A stretch of DNA of 64,000 nucleotides from Palsa-504 sp963834685. Lineage in GTDB: Bacteria > Actinomycetota > Actinomycetes > Streptosporangiales > Streptosporangiaceae. Shown here piece by piece: positions 1 through 9,053 of this stretch. The position numbers and the translations under genes are program-made. Location: the NCBI GenBank assembly GCA_963834685.1, contig CAWICW010000020.1:186001-250000 (forward strand), read 5' to 3'. Positions within the stretch are counted from its first letter, which is position 1. Each line of letters opens with the position of its first letter. The notes below the pieces were generated by a model. That model searched no databases, had not been told where the DNA came from, and worked only from the letters and a program-made list of their open reading frames with translations.

Positions 1-2213
1 TACCCCTGCTCAGCGGCGGCGTGCAGGGTCCACTGGGGGTCGTACAGGTGGGTCCGGCCGAGCGCGCACAGATCGGCCCGGCCCGCCAGGATGATCGAGT
101 TCACGTCATCGTAGGAGGAGATCGCGCCGACCGCGATCACCGCGACGCCGTACTTCGTGCCGATCTCGTTCCTGATCCGGTCCGCGTACGGCGTCTGGTA
201 GCTGCGGCCGAAGGCGGGCTTCTCCTCGCTGACGACCTGCCCCGTCGACACGTCGATGCCGGCCGCGCCGTGCTCGGCGAACGCGCGGGCGATCTCGATC
301 GTGTCGTCGATGTCCAGGCCGTCCGGGTGCCAGTCGGTGGCCGAGATCCGCACCGTCATCGGCCGCTCCTCCGGCCACACCGCCCGGATGGCGTCGAAGA
401 CCTCGAGCGGGTAGTGGAGCCGCGCGGCGAGCGATCCGCCGTACCGGTCGGTGCGCCGGTTGGTCAGCGGGGACAGGAACGAGGAGAGCAGGTAGCCGTG
501 CGCGCAGTGCAGCTCGAGCAGGTCGAATCCGGCCCGCGCCGCGGCCCGGGCCGCGGCGACGAACTGGTCCTTGATCTCGGCCAGCTCCGCCGCGGTCAGC
601 CCGCGCGGCGTCTGGCTCTGCGCCGTGTAGGGGAGGGGCGAAGGGCCGCAGACCTCCCAGTTGCCCTCGGGCAGCGGGACGTCCATTCCCTCCCACATCA
701 GCCGGGTGGAGCCCTTGCGGCCGGAGTGCCCGAGCTGGATCCCGATCTTCGCGCCCGTCTGCCCGTGCACGAACCCCACGACCCGCCGCCAGGATTCCTC
801 TTGCTGCGCGGAGTAGATGCCCGTGCAGCCGGGCGTGATCCGCCCGGTGGGAGAGACGCAGACCATCTCGGTCATCACCAGCCCCGCGCCGCCCAGCGCC
901 TTGCTGCCCAGGTGCACCAGGTGGAAGTCACCCGGCACGCCGTCCGAGGCCGAGTACATGTCCATGGGGGAGACGATCACCCGGTTGGCCAGCTCCAGCC
1001 GGCCGATCCGGAACGGCTGGAACATCGGCGGGCACGCCTCGCGGGCGTCCTCCTGGCTGGCCGCGAACCACTCGTCCATCCCGGCGACGAACTCCGGGTC
1101 ACGCAGCCGCAGGTTGTCGTAGGTGACTCGGCGGCTGCGAGTCATGATGTTGAAGGCGAACTGGTGCGGATCCTGGCCGGCGTACTGGCCGAGATTCTCG
1201 AACCACTCCAGGCTGGCCTGCGCCGCGCGCTGGGTCGAGGCGACCACCGGCCGGCGCTCGGCCTCGTAAGCGGCCAGGGCCTCGGCGACCGAGGCGCCGG
1301 CCTGCTCGTGCAGGCAGGCGGCCAGGGCCAGCGCGTCCTCCATGGCCAGCTTGGTGCCTGAGCCTATGGAGAAGTGCGCGGTGTGCGCGGCATCGCCGAG
1401 CAGCACCACGTTCTCGTGCCGCCAGGTCTGGCACCGCACCGTGGTGAACGTGACCCACCGGGAGTTGTTGGCCACCAGGTCATGCCCGTGGAGTACGTCG
1501 GCGCACAGGTCCCGGATGCGTTCGATGGACCGCTCGTCACTCTGCCCCGGCGTCAGGCCCGAGGCCTCGGTGAACCCGGCCCGCCGCCAGACGGCCTCGT
1601 GCATCTCCAGGATGAAGGTGCTGGCCCTGTCGCTGTACGGATAGCCGTGCACCTGCATGATCCCGGCCGGGGTGTCCAGGATATAGAACTTAAACGCGTC
1701 GAACACCAGGTCCGTGCCCAGCCAGATGTACTTGCACCGTCGTCGTTCCAGATTTGGCCCGAACGAAGCGGCGTACTTGCCCCGGGTCAGCGAGTTCGCC
1801 CCGTCTGCAGCGACCACCAGGTCGTAGCGTGCCGCCAGGGCTTCCATCTCCGGCGCCTCGGTGCGGAACAGGACCGGCACACCAAGGTCCGAGCAGCGGG
1901 CCTGCAGGATGGCCAGCAGCCGCTTGCGGCTCATCGCGGCGAAGCCGTGCCCGCCCGAGGTGAACGTCGTGCCCCGGAAGTGCACGTCGATGTCGTCCCA
2001 GCGGGCGAACTCGCTGCGCATGGCGTGGAAGATCTCGACGTCGGCGTGTTCGATACCGCCCAGGGTCTCGTCGGAGAACACCACGCCGAAACCGAACGTG
2101 TCGTCGGCGGCGTTCCGCTCCCAGACGGTGATGTCATGCCGGGCGTCGAGCTGCTTGGCCAGCGCCGCGAAGTACAGGCCGCCCGGGCCGCCGCCCAGGA
2201 CCGCAATGCGCAC
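1..2213 (-). CDS. Bifunctional salicylyl-CoA 5-hydroxylase-like flavoprotein (FAD monooxygenase + old-yellow-enzyme domain), C-terminus beyond the window
   Basis: Reading from a GTG at 2213 with a strong Shine-Dalgarno (GGAAGGAG) gives an N-terminal FAD-dependent aromatic hydroxylase: dinucleotide motif GGGPGG at residues 7-12 and the second FAD motif GDAAH near residue 300. From about residue 395 (MFQPFRIGRLELANRV) an NADH:flavin oxidoreductase/old-yellow-enzyme barrel follows, with QLGHSGRKGS and a catalytic-loop segment ending in TDRYGGS. This two-domain order is known from bifunctional salicylyl-CoA 5-hydroxylases and the related anthraniloyl-CoA monooxygenase/reductase, which hydroxylate an aromatic CoA thioester. 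About 737 codons are present; family members are near 780, so only the tail is missing. It points to aromatic acid degradation via CoA thioesters, in line with the PaaX regulator nearby. The exact substrate is inferred. Confidence 0.88.
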   Translation of the reverse strand, partial: MRIAVLGGGPGGLYFAALAKQLDARHDITVWERNAADDTFGFGVVFSDETLGGIEHADVEIFHAMRSEFARWDDIDVHFRGTTFTSGGHGFAAMSRKRLLAILQARCSDLGVPVLFRTEAPEMEALAARYDLVVAADGANSLTRGKYAASFGPNLERRRCKYIWLGTDLVFDAFKFYILDTPAGIMQVHGYPYSDRASTFILEMHEAVWRRAGFTEASGLTPGQSDERSIERIRDLCADVLHGHDLVANNSRWVTFTTVRCQTWRHENVVLLGDAAHTAHFSIGSGTKLAMEDALALAACLHEQAGASVAEALAAYEAERRPVVASTQRAAQASLEWFENLGQYAGQDPHQFAFNIMTRSRRVTYDNLRLRDPEFVAGMDEWFAASQEDAREACPPMFQPFRIGRLELANRVIVSPMDMYSASDGVPGDFHLVHLGSKALGGAGLVMTEMVCVSPTGRITPGCTGIYSAQQEESWRRVVGFVHGQTGAKIGIQLGHSGRKGSTRLMWEGMDVPLPEGNWEVCGPSPLPYTAQSQTPRGLTAAELAEIKDQFVAAARAAARAGFDLLELHCAHGYLLSSFLSPLTNRRTDRYGGSLAARLHYPLEVFDAIRAVWPEERPMTVRISATDWHPDGLDIDDTIEIARAFAEHGAAGIDVSTGQVVSEEKPAFGRSYQTPYADRIRNEIGTKYGVAVIAVGAISSYDDVNSIILAGRADLCALGRTHLYDPQWTLHAAAEQG

Positions 2214-2797
2214 GGTGCTCACTCCTTCCGTGCCTGCCGTCCCCGCTCCCTAAACCCCGATGTTATGCCGGATCTTCTACGATCGTCAACAGAACGCAAT
2301 ATGTCGTCCCATGGTGCCGCGCCCTCTCGCGATCGCTGCCCGCGAGCCCCGGCCCCGTGCCCGCAAGCCCTGGCCCCTGCGCGCCCGTTTCATTCCCGCT
2401 CACCCTCTTTGTCCGTGCGGGCGGCGCCCGGGAGCGGCCAGCCGAGCATGGTTGATGGGCCGTTGTACCTGCAAGAACTGGTACAACGGCCCATCAACCA
2501 GGTCACCAGGGCCTGCCGCCCCGGCACGAAAGCCGCACCGGGGGCAGATGCCTGCCGGCGGCAGGCTCGCGGACCGGAGCAGGCCATCAGACCACATCAC
2601 GAGCCCCGGACCCGCCCCAGAAGCACCTTATTTCCGAACGCTCCCTATCGGGGCATGTGGGCCACAAGCCCCGAACGTCCGGGCCCGCCGCGTGGGGCGC
2701 GTGGGCCCCGGCCCCATAACCCGAAGACGCGTATGTCCGGGCTATGCGCTGCGGCGGCACCGGCCCGCTCAGCGGGTTCCCTCACTAGGGTGCACTC
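2214..2797. other. Intergenic region between divergent flavoprotein and ridA genes
   Basis: No coding region is convincing here. It holds an AT-richer stretch at about 2265-2310 that may carry the promoter of the leftward flavoprotein gene, the long hairpin at 2449-2500, and a TAGGGT box at about 2786-2791. That box lies 6 bases before the ridA ATG, so the ridA message is probably leaderless. Confidence 0.6.
2449..2500. repeat. Long perfect hairpin, copy A of a dispersed palindromic repeat
   Basis: Two perfect 21-bp arms (2449-2469 and 2480-2500) flank a 10-base loop. The stem core TTGATGGGCCGTTGTACCTG recurs as the stem of a second hairpin at 19490-19534 with a different loop. There is no T-tract after either arm, so it is not a standard intrinsic terminator. 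Identity of the arms with a changed loop suggests a REP-like mobile palindrome or a conserved protein or RNA target. Confidence 0.85.
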
Positions 2798-3202
2798 ATG
2801 GTGAACGTGGAGCGGATCAACCCGGCCGAGCTCGCCCGGCCCTCTGGCTTCTCCCATGCCGTGGCCGTGACCGGGGGCCGGACGGTGTTCCTGGCCGGCC
2901 AGGTCGGCTTGGACCGAAACGGGAAGCTGGTCGGCGGCGGCGTGGCGGCCCAGTTCGAGCAGGCCCTGGCCAACCTGCTCACCGCGCTGGCCGCCGCGGG
3001 CGGCCAGCCAGCCGACTTGGTCAGCGCGACCATCTACATCGTTGACCTGGCGGACTACCAGGCCCACGCCAGGGAGATCGGCGCGATCTGGCGCCGGCTG
3101 GCCGGCGCCGAATACCCGGCCATGGCGGGCGTGGGCGTGACCCGGCTGTGGAACCCAGAGGCCCTGGTGGAGATCCAGGGCATCGCGGCGGTCAGTCCCT
3201 GA
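2798..3202 (+). CDS. RidA/YjgF/RutC family enamine/imine deaminase
   Basis: A 134-residue protein of standard RidA length. RidA proteins form trimers and hydrolyse reactive 2-aminoacrylate or related enamines; others act in catabolic pathways. Visible family signs are the Gly-rich FLAGQVG strand (31-37), the A-Q-F-EQAL-NL helix, TIYIVDL (78-84) and the C-terminal TRLWNPEALVEIQ, with Arg116 and Glu125 at the positions that normally bind the substrate carboxylate and activate water. The ATG follows a TAGGGT box by only 6 bases, so translation is probably leaderless. The stop overlaps the next small frame (TGATG). Role inside this cluster is inferred. Confidence 0.9.
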   Translation: MVNVERINPAELARPSGFSHAVAVTGGRTVFLAGQVGLDRNGKLVGGGVAAQFEQALANLLTALAAAGGQPADLVSATIYIVDLADYQAHAREIGAIWRRLAGAEYPAMAGVGVTRLWNPEALVEIQGIAAVSP

Positions 3203-3408
3203 TGACCGCGGACAAGCCCGCGCGAGTTCATCTGCCGAGTGTCGTGGCCAGGCTGGGCGAGACGGAGTACCCGGATGCCTACGGCGGGCGCACGGTGCGG
3301 CTGACCGGACCTGGCGTGATCACGATGACGATCTACGTGGTCCCCTCCTCGGCCCCCGCCGTACCGCTGGGAGCCGCCACCGGCGGCGCGCCGCTCAGCT
3401 GGCCATGA
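3202..3408 (+). CDS. Small hypothetical protein, 68 aa
   Basis: An ATG at 3202 overlaps the ridA stop codon (TGATG), an arrangement that favours translational coupling. The product has an N-terminal stretch MTADKPARVHLPSVVARLGE and an Ala/Pro/Gly-rich end; no domain is recognised. Its 3' end overlaps the convergent paaX-like gene by 14 bases. It may be a real coupled small gene or a chance frame; the tail composition is not typical of a folded protein. Confidence 0.4.
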   Translation: MTADKPARVHLPSVVARLGETEYPDAYGGRTVRLTGPGVITMTIYVVPSSAPAVPLGAATGGAPLSWP

Positions 3409-4252
3409 CGCTTGTCACGTAGGCCCGCGCGGGTTCCTCGAGCATGGACCGCAAGGCGAAGAACTCCTCAGCGGCGCGGATCCCGATCCACCCCGAAGGC
3501 AGCAGCTCGGCCGGCAGGCCGGGGTCCAGGTAGGGGAGCTGCCGCCAGTCGGTGAGCACCCGTACGTACTGGGCAAAGGATTCCTCGCCGCTGCGCGGGC
3601 CACTGCGCTTCAGCCGCGCCAGGGCCGGTTCGTAGGCCCGGATGAACGCCTCGTACCGGCGCTCAAGCTCGTCCAGATCCCACCAGCGGCCGACCTTGTC
3701 CGCCGGATCGCCGAAGGCCAGGTGATCCGCGTGGAACAGGTCGGCGTAGGAGTCCAGCCCGAGCCGCTGCAGCGTCTCGGCAGTCGCATCGTCCGGATGG
3801 GCGGGTACGATCCACACCCCGGGCGCGACCATCCCGAACCCCAGCCGGGTCAGCTCGGACCGTAGTACATGCCGCCGGTGTCGCTCCGCTTCCGGCACCG
3901 AGAACACCGCCAGCAGCCAGCCGTCCGCAAGCACTGCCCGCCGTCGCCGGAAGATCCGCGCGTCACCTTCGCGCAGGATGGCCAGTGCCTCCGCGGACAG
4001 CTGGTACCCCGCCGAGCCCGCCTGCCGCCGGGACTCCAGGATGCCCCGCCGCTTCAGCCGGGAGATGGCCGAACGCACGGCGGGCTCGTCCACTCCCAGG
4101 TCGGCGAGCAGCCGGATGAGCGCCGCGACCGAAAGCCAGCCGCCGTCGGACCGGGCATAGAGCCCGTAGACGGTCACGATCAGGTGCCGCAGCCGCGCCG
4201 ACCGGGCGGTGGCGTCCCCGCCCGGTTCGTTCGTCTCCGCTACGGCCGTCAC
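3395..4252 (-). CDS. PaaX family transcriptional regulator
   Basis: A 285-residue protein beginning with GTG at 4252. An N-terminal winged helix (about 20-85, including AVRSAISRLKRRGIL) is followed by the central PaaX domain (WLLAVFSVPEAERHRRHVLR, about 113-132) and the C-terminal PaaX domain (SYADLFHADHLA, then WWDLDELERRYEAFI). In Escherichia coli PaaX represses phenylacetate genes and is released by phenylacetyl-CoA. Here it lies near an aromatic-CoA hydroxylase, so an aryl-CoA effector is a fair inference. Its own target site is not identified. Confidence 0.92.
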   Translation of the reverse strand: MTAVAETNEPGGDATARSARLRHLIVTVYGLYARSDGGWLSVAALIRLLADLGVDEPAVRSAISRLKRRGILESRRQAGSAGYQLSAEALAILREGDARIFRRRRAVLADGWLLAVFSVPEAERHRRHVLRSELTRLGFGMVAPGVWIVPAHPDDATAETLQRLGLDSYADLFHADHLAFGDPADKVGRWWDLDELERRYEAFIRAYEPALARLKRSGPRSGEESFAQYVRVLTDWRQLPYLDPGLPAELLPSGWIGIRAAEEFFALRSMLEEPARAYVTSVMAS

Positions 4253-4475
4253 CGGCTCACGATACCAAGCGGCATGCGGAGGCCCTCGTCGCGGCCTTAC
4301 AGTCGGCTCATGGCCGAAGAAGGCAACGAAGAAGGCTGTGGTGGCTTGCCGACGTGGCCCGCGACTGCGCCGCCGACGGCGTCTACGAGATGTTCCTGGT
4401 CAGCGCGCCGCTGAACGCCCCGGCGGGATCGGCTCACCCGCCAACGCCGTCGCCATCAAATAACCCCCAGGGGCG

Positions 4476-5024
4476 TCAGCCGACCGGGTCCGACGCGGCC
4501 CGCACCGCCGCCCGGATCGCGTCCTCCAGTCCCTCCAGGGGGAGCTTGCCGTCGATGCGCTCGCCGTCGACGTAGAACTTGGGGGTGGCGTTCACGCCGT
4601 CCCGGATCCCTTCCCGCACGTCGCGCTCGATCTTGGCGGCGTACGCCTGGCCGGTGACCTCGTCGCGGAACCGGCCGACATCCAGGCCCAGGCTTGCGGC
4701 GCAGTCCAGCAGGGAGTCCAGGTCGAGCTGGGACGCGGGCCGCAGCAGCCGCTCGTACATCTCCCAGAACTTCCCCTGCGCCCCAGCCGCCTCGGCCGCC
4801 TCGGCGGCCTGCTCCGCGTGCGGATGCAACTGGGTGATGGGGAAGTTCCGGAACACGAACCGCACCGTGTCGGGGTACCGGGCCAGCATCTCGTTTACGT
4901 CCCGGGCCGCACCCCGGCAGTACGGGCACTCGTAGTCGCCGTACTCCAGGACCGTCACCGGCGCGCCGGCCCGGCCGAGCACATGGTCATCGGGTGTCAC
5001 CTCAGTGACCGCGAACTCCTCCAC
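4476..5024 (-). CDS. DsbA-family thioredoxin-fold protein (cytoplasmic type)
   Basis: A 182-residue thioredoxin-fold protein with active site CPYC at 33-36 in VLEYGDYECPYC, an all-helical insert, and the cis-proline segment NATPKFYVDG near residue 144. No signal peptide or membrane segment is present, so it should act in the cytoplasm, unlike secreted Dsb proteins. The frame opens at GTG 5024, but the N-terminus is uncertain. It lies 24 bases after the carbonic anhydrase stop on the same strand, so the two are probably one transcript. Confidence 0.85.
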   Translation of the reverse strand: MEEFAVTEVTPDDHVLGRAGAPVTVLEYGDYECPYCRGAARDVNEMLARYPDTVRFVFRNFPITQLHPHAEQAAEAAEAAGAQGKFWEMYERLLRPASQLDLDSLLDCAASLGLDVGRFRDEVTGQAYAAKIERDVREGIRDGVNATPKFYVDGERIDGKLPLEGLEDAIRAAVRAASDPVG

Positions 5025-5048
5025 GACAGCATGGTACGCAACGGTGAG

Positions 5049-5543
5049 TCAGTCCTTGACCTCCCGGAGGCGGCCGGTCTCGACCTCGTAGACGAAGCCG
5101 CGTACCGAGTCCTTGTGCGGGATGTAGGGGCTGGCCTTGATCCGGGCGATGGACTGGCGGACGTCGGCGTCGAGGTCACCGAAGGCCTCCAGGGCGAACG
5201 GCGGTCGCAGGCCGGTGTCGGCTTCGATCTGGGCCTTCACATCGTCGTCGTGGAAGGTGAGCATGCCGCAGTCGGTGTGGTGGATGAGGATGATCTCGTT
5301 CGTGCCGAGCAGCCGCTGGGAGATGGTGATGGACCGGATCACGTCGTCGGTCACCACCCCGCCCGCGTTGCGGACGACGTGCGCGTCGCCCTCGGACAGG
5401 CCGAGCACGCCGTAGGGGTTGAGCCTGGCGTCCATGCAGGCCACCACCAGGACGTGTGAGGCGGGCGGCAGGGGCAGGTCGCCCTTGTCGAAGCTCGCGG
5501 CGTACCGCTCGGCGTTGGCCACGAAGGTGTCGGTGCTGCTCAC
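5049..5543 (-). CDS. Beta-class carbonic anhydrase
   Basis: The frame is open further upstream, but GTG at 5543 has an ideal ribosome site (GGAGG, six bases away), giving 164 residues. Zinc ligands of the beta class are visible: Cys36 and Asp38/Arg40 in CMDAR, and His89 and Cys92 in HHTDCG. Length and motifs match the small actinobacterial type (for example Mycobacterium tuberculosis Rv1284, 163 residues). It interconverts CO2 and bicarbonate, which would feed carboxylases such as the acyl-CoA carboxylase in this window. An inverted repeat lies upstream at 5604-5630. Confidence 0.93.
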   Translation of the reverse strand: MSSTDTFVANAERYAASFDKGDLPLPPASHVLVVACMDARLNPYGVLGLSEGDAHVVRNAGGVVTDDVIRSITISQRLLGTNEIILIHHTDCGMLTFHDDDVKAQIEADTGLRPPFALEAFGDLDADVRQSIARIKASPYIPHKDSVRGFVYEVETGRLREVKD

Positions 5544-5603
5544 GGTTCCTCCACGGGAGAACGGATCTGGCCTCGCTGGAACGTATCCACTCAAACCATA
5601 ACT

Positions 5604-5630
5604 TAATCCTGATTTATCAGACCAGGATTA
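5604..5630. promoter_or_regulatory. Inverted repeat upstream of the carbonic anhydrase gene
   Basis: Arms TAATCCTG (5604-5611) and CAGGATTA (5623-5630) are perfect complements separated by 11 bases, in an AT-rich stretch 60-90 bases before the GTG start. The site looks like an operator. The 13-mer TGATTTATCAGAC that spans the left arm and spacer recurs at 59820-59832 beside another operator-like palindrome. Confidence 0.5.
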
Positions 5631-5663
5631 ACGGTATTACGCACGAGGCCCCTGGAACACAGC

Positions 5664-5689
5664 GTGCCCCGTGGGATCCCACGGGGCAC
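5664..5689. terminator. 26-bp perfect palindrome downstream of PEP carboxykinase
   Basis: GTGCCCCGTGGGA followed directly by its reverse complement, placed between the 3' end of the leftward PEP carboxykinase gene and the upstream region of the carbonic anhydrase gene. A 13-bp GC-rich stem without a U-tract is typical of actinobacterial terminators, which often lack the U-run. Confidence 0.65.
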
Positions 5690-5746
5690 AGCGGCATGCG
5701 TCCCGAGCGGGGAGACGAACCTCGGCTCGAGCAGCGAAGTGGAACC

Positions 5747-7570
5747 TCAGCTCGAGCTGAGCCGGTCGACCAGGTCCTGGTGCAACTCCCACAGCCGGTC
5801 CGGCAGGTGCTCGCCGAACATCGCGAAGAACTCGGGCATCCGGTCCGCCTCCACCTTCCAGTCCTGCGGGTCCACCGTGAGCAGCAGGTCCAGGTCGGCC
5901 TGGCTGAGCCGCAGGCCGTCCAGGTCCAGCGCGCCCGGCGCCGGGAGGTTCCCGACCGGCGTGGCCACCGCCTCCGCGTCACCGGACAGCCGCTCGATGA
6001 TCCACTTCAGCACCCGGCTGTTCTCGCCGAAGCCGGGCCACACGAACCGGCCGTCGGCGTCCTTGCGGAACCAGTTGACGTAGAACAGCCGCGGCAGCTG
6101 GCCCGGGTCCGGCGCGGCAGCGCCGAGCGCCAGCCAGCGGCCGAAGTAGTCGCCCATGTTGTAGCCGCAGAACGGCAGCATCGCGAACGGGTCCCGGCGC
6201 AGTTCGCCCACCGTGCCCTCGGCCGCGGCGGTCTTCTCCGAGGCCACGTTCGCCCCGAGGAACACCCCGTGATCCCACCCGAACGACTCGATCACCAGCG
6301 GCACCGTAGTAGCCCGCCGCCCCCCGAACAGGATCGCCGAGATCGGCACGCCCGCCGGGTCCTCCCACTCCGGCGCGATGATCGGGCACTGGTCGGCCGG
6401 GGTGGTGAACCGGGAGTTCGGGTGCGCCGCTGGCTCTGGTGAGCTGGGCGTCCAGTCCCGGCCCTTCCAGTCGGTCAGGTGCGCGGGCGGCTCGTCGGTC
6501 AGGCCCTCCCACCACACGTCGCCGTCGTCGGTCAGGGCCACGTTGGTGAAGATGCTGTTGCCCCACATCATCGCGACCGCGTTGGCGTTGGTCTTCATCC
6601 CCGTGCCCGGCGCGACGCCGAAGAACCCGGCCTCCGGGTTGATCGCGTACAGCCGCCCGTCCGGCCCGAACCGCATCCAGGCGATGTCGTCGCCGATGGT
6701 CTCGGCCTTCCACCCGGGGATGGTGGGCTGCAGCATGGCCAGGTTCGTCTTGCCGCACGCGGACGGGAAGGCCGCCGCCACGTATCGCGGCGACCCGGAC
6801 GGGGGAGTGAGCTTGAGGATGAGCATGTGCTCGGCCAGCCAGCCCTCGTCCCGCGCCATCACCGAGGCGATCCGCAGCGCGTAGCACTTCTTGCCCAGCA
6901 GCGCGTTCCCGCCGTACCCGGAGCCGTAGGACCAGATCTCCCGGCTCTCGGGGAAGTGCGAGATGTACTTCAGCGAGTTGCACGGCCACGGCACGTCGAC
7001 CTGACCAGGCGAAAGCGGCGCCCCGACCGAGTGCACCGCCTTGACGAACGACCCGCTCTCCTCGATCGAGCGCAGCGCGGGCGTCCCCATCCGGGTCATG
7101 ATCCGCATCGACACCGTCACGTAGGGCGAGTCGCTGATCTCCACCCCGAGCTGGGAGATGCTGCCGCCGAGCGGTCCCATGCAGAACGGGATCACGTACA
7201 TAGTCCGGCCGCGCATGCACCCGTCGAAGATCTCTGCGAACGTCTTGCGCATCTCGCCCGGCGCGATCCAGTTGTTGGTCGGTCCCGCGTCCTGCTCGCG
7301 TTCGGAGCAGATGAACGTCCGGTCCTCGACCCGGGCCACGTCACCGGGATCCGACACGCACCAGAAGCTGTTCGGGCGCAGCTCCGGGTTGAGCCTGGTG
7401 AACGTCCCGTTCTCCACCAGCAGGGTGGTCAGCCGATCCCACTCCTCCGGCGAGCCGTCGCACCAGACCACGGCGTCCGGCTTGGTCAGCTCCGCGATCT
7501 CGCGGACCCAGGCGGCTAGCTCCGGAAGGCTCGTTTTCTCTTGATTATCGGGAAAATCTGCGCTGAACAT
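5747..7570 (-). CDS. pckG: Phosphoenolpyruvate carboxykinase (GTP)
   Basis: A 607-residue protein with the hallmark GTP-PEPCK active site: the P-loop AAFPSACGKTNLAM around residues 263-276, whose Cys lies in the mobile active-site region, plus the early WCDGS motif and the FGGRRATTVPLV strand. The enzyme converts oxaloacetate and GTP to PEP, GDP and CO2 at the start of gluconeogenesis. The ATG at 7570 follows GGAGAG. It stands alone, flanked by its own terminator-like palindrome (5664-5689). Confidence 0.97.
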   Translation of the reverse strand: MFSADFPDNQEKTSLPELAAWVREIAELTKPDAVVWCDGSPEEWDRLTTLLVENGTFTRLNPELRPNSFWCVSDPGDVARVEDRTFICSEREQDAGPTNNWIAPGEMRKTFAEIFDGCMRGRTMYVIPFCMGPLGGSISQLGVEISDSPYVTVSMRIMTRMGTPALRSIEESGSFVKAVHSVGAPLSPGQVDVPWPCNSLKYISHFPESREIWSYGSGYGGNALLGKKCYALRIASVMARDEGWLAEHMLILKLTPPSGSPRYVAAAFPSACGKTNLAMLQPTIPGWKAETIGDDIAWMRFGPDGRLYAINPEAGFFGVAPGTGMKTNANAVAMMWGNSIFTNVALTDDGDVWWEGLTDEPPAHLTDWKGRDWTPSSPEPAAHPNSRFTTPADQCPIIAPEWEDPAGVPISAILFGGRRATTVPLVIESFGWDHGVFLGANVASEKTAAAEGTVGELRRDPFAMLPFCGYNMGDYFGRWLALGAAAPDPGQLPRLFYVNWFRKDADGRFVWPGFGENSRVLKWIIERLSGDAEAVATPVGNLPAPGALDLDGLRLSQADLDLLLTVDPQDWKVEADRMPEFFAMFGEHLPDRLWELHQDLVDRLSSS

Positions 7571-7638
7571 CGTTGTCTCTCCTGCGTCGGTCCCGGCATC
7601 TGGGCTATCTGCGTCACTTTATGTAGCTCATGGGGCGG

Positions 7639-8514
7639 CTAGGCCGCGGGTGCGGAACGGGGGGCCGTGATGGCCCAGTGGATCGCGTGCACCATGGCCT
7701 GCCCGGCCGGACGGACCAGCACGGTCTCGGTCATCGGAAGTCTGGGCAGGTAGAGCGGCCGCCGGGCCCAACCGGGCAGCAACGAGACCGCGGCCGCCGC
7801 CAGCACTCCGTACGGGGCCCGGGCGATCATCGGGAGCGGAGGGCGCAGCAGCAGGAACCGGGCCGCCTCGCGGGCCTCGGCGGTGGCGGCCAGCTCGGGC
7901 CGGTAGGCCCGGATCCGGCTGGCCAGCTCGGCCTCGGTACGCGGCGGGTCTGGTACGCCGAGCTCGGCGCCGATCCTGGCCATGTCGGCGACGTACCCGT
8001 CGCGCCCGGCCTGGTCCAGGGGCCGGGCGCCGAAGCACGCGTGGGCCCGCAGGAAGCTGTCCGCCTCGGCGATGTGCACCCAGGTCAGCAGGTGCGGGTC
8101 GGAAGCCGCGTACGGACGCCCGTCGGGAGCGGTCCCGGTGACCCGCCGGTGGACGGCCCGGACCCGCGCGATCACCTGCTGCGCGTCACCGGCCCGGCCG
8201 AACGTGGTGACGCCCACGAAGTGGCTGGTTCGCTGCAGCCTGCCCCACGGGTCGCCGCGGTAATCGGAGTGCTCGGCGACGGCGGCCATGGCCAGCGGGT
8301 GCAGCGACTGCAGCAGCAGGGCCCTGATCGCGCCGATGAACATCGCCGAATCGCTGTGCACCTGACGGATCGGCCGGTCCTCGGCGAACCAGCGCTCGCC
8401 CGGGGACTGGCCGGCCGGCCGCTGGCGCGACGTGTCTTGCGGGCCAGCGACCCGCTCCACGATTGCTGCGCCGATCCGCCCGCGAAACCGGTCGGCCGCA
8501 CCCAGGCCTGTCAT
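7639..8514 (-). CDS. MpaB-family oxygenase (DUF2236)
   Basis: A 291-residue protein of the MpaB/rubber-oxygenase-like DUF2236 family. Family features seen are HPLAMAAVAEHS near residue 76, SHFVGVTTFG near 97, and the DPHLLTWVHIAEADSFLRAH block near 143, which supplies conserved histidines thought to bind haem or metal. It probably oxidises a hydrophobic substrate; the substrate is unknown. The ATG has no ribosome site but follows a TAATAG box by a few bases, suggesting a leaderless message. Confidence 0.85.
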   Translation of the reverse strand: MTGLGAADRFRGRIGAAIVERVAGPQDTSRQRPAGQSPGERWFAEDRPIRQVHSDSAMFIGAIRALLLQSLHPLAMAAVAEHSDYRGDPWGRLQRTSHFVGVTTFGRAGDAQQVIARVRAVHRRVTGTAPDGRPYAASDPHLLTWVHIAEADSFLRAHACFGARPLDQAGRDGYVADMARIGAELGVPDPPRTEAELASRIRAYRPELAATAEAREAARFLLLRPPLPMIARAPYGVLAAAAVSLLPGWARRPLYLPRLPMTETVLVRPAGQAMVHAIHWAITAPRSAPAA

Positions 8515-8604
8515 CTATCTATTATCGCCCCCGGAAGGGCCTAGACATTTTCTCGCGAACGGACCCGGGTGCGTGACCTCGGACACGTTTCCCGCCCGCG
8601 AGGC

Positions 8605-8757
8605 TCAGCCGTCACGCTCCGCCGGGATCCACACGTAGGGCGTCGTCGTGGTGACGGCCACGAAGCCCAGTCGCTCGAGAATGGGACGACTGTCGTCGGA
8701 GGCGTCGACCGGCAGATAGCGGACGCCCCGCTCCGCGGCGGCCTCGGTGCCGCTATC
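8605..8757 (-). pseudogene. C-terminal remnant of a GNAT acetyltransferase
   Basis: The leftward frame ends with about 45 residues (RGVRYLPVDASDDSRPILER, then LGFVAV and PYVWIP) that match the last strands of GNAT acetyltransferases, where the Asp-Ser-Arg-Pro helix precedes the final hairpin. Nothing resembling the acetyl-CoA site lies upstream; the frame instead enters unrelated sequence near 8757. It is a tail fragment left by deletion. The stretch 8758-9053 has no other gene and probably holds the promoter of the ABC transporter. Confidence 0.7.
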
Positions 8758-9053
8758 GTCATCCCAGGGGCAAGCAAGCGGAGAAGGGGGCCGCGTGCGA
8801 AGGCAGGGGCGAGCCGTCTCGTTTCTCGTTGCCCTGCTCACCGGCTTGCGGTCAGCCGATCGGTGGATGGGTTTCAGCCGTCCGGACCATCATGCGGTTC
8901 AGCCCGGAAACTGGCTGGCCGGTCGATGCGCTCCCGGGTGCTCTGTTGCGACGCTGACGGTACCTAGCAGCGGAAGCACACAGCCGGGAGGTCGAGCGCG
9001 TGTCACCAGTGACTCGAGGTGCAGCTGCCTCGTCAGAATTCCAAGGGGAAAAC

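Noticed and set aside
2449..2500. Intrinsic terminator for the flavoprotein or ridA gene
   Set aside because: The hairpin is upstream of both divergent genes and lacks a T-tract, so termination is not its likely role.
4310..4470. Short plus-strand frames after the PaaX gene, one reading ARDCAADGVYEMFLVSAPLN
   Set aside because: This piece looks like a gene scrap, but there is no start, no recognised family and a stop-free run too short to judge. It may be debris.
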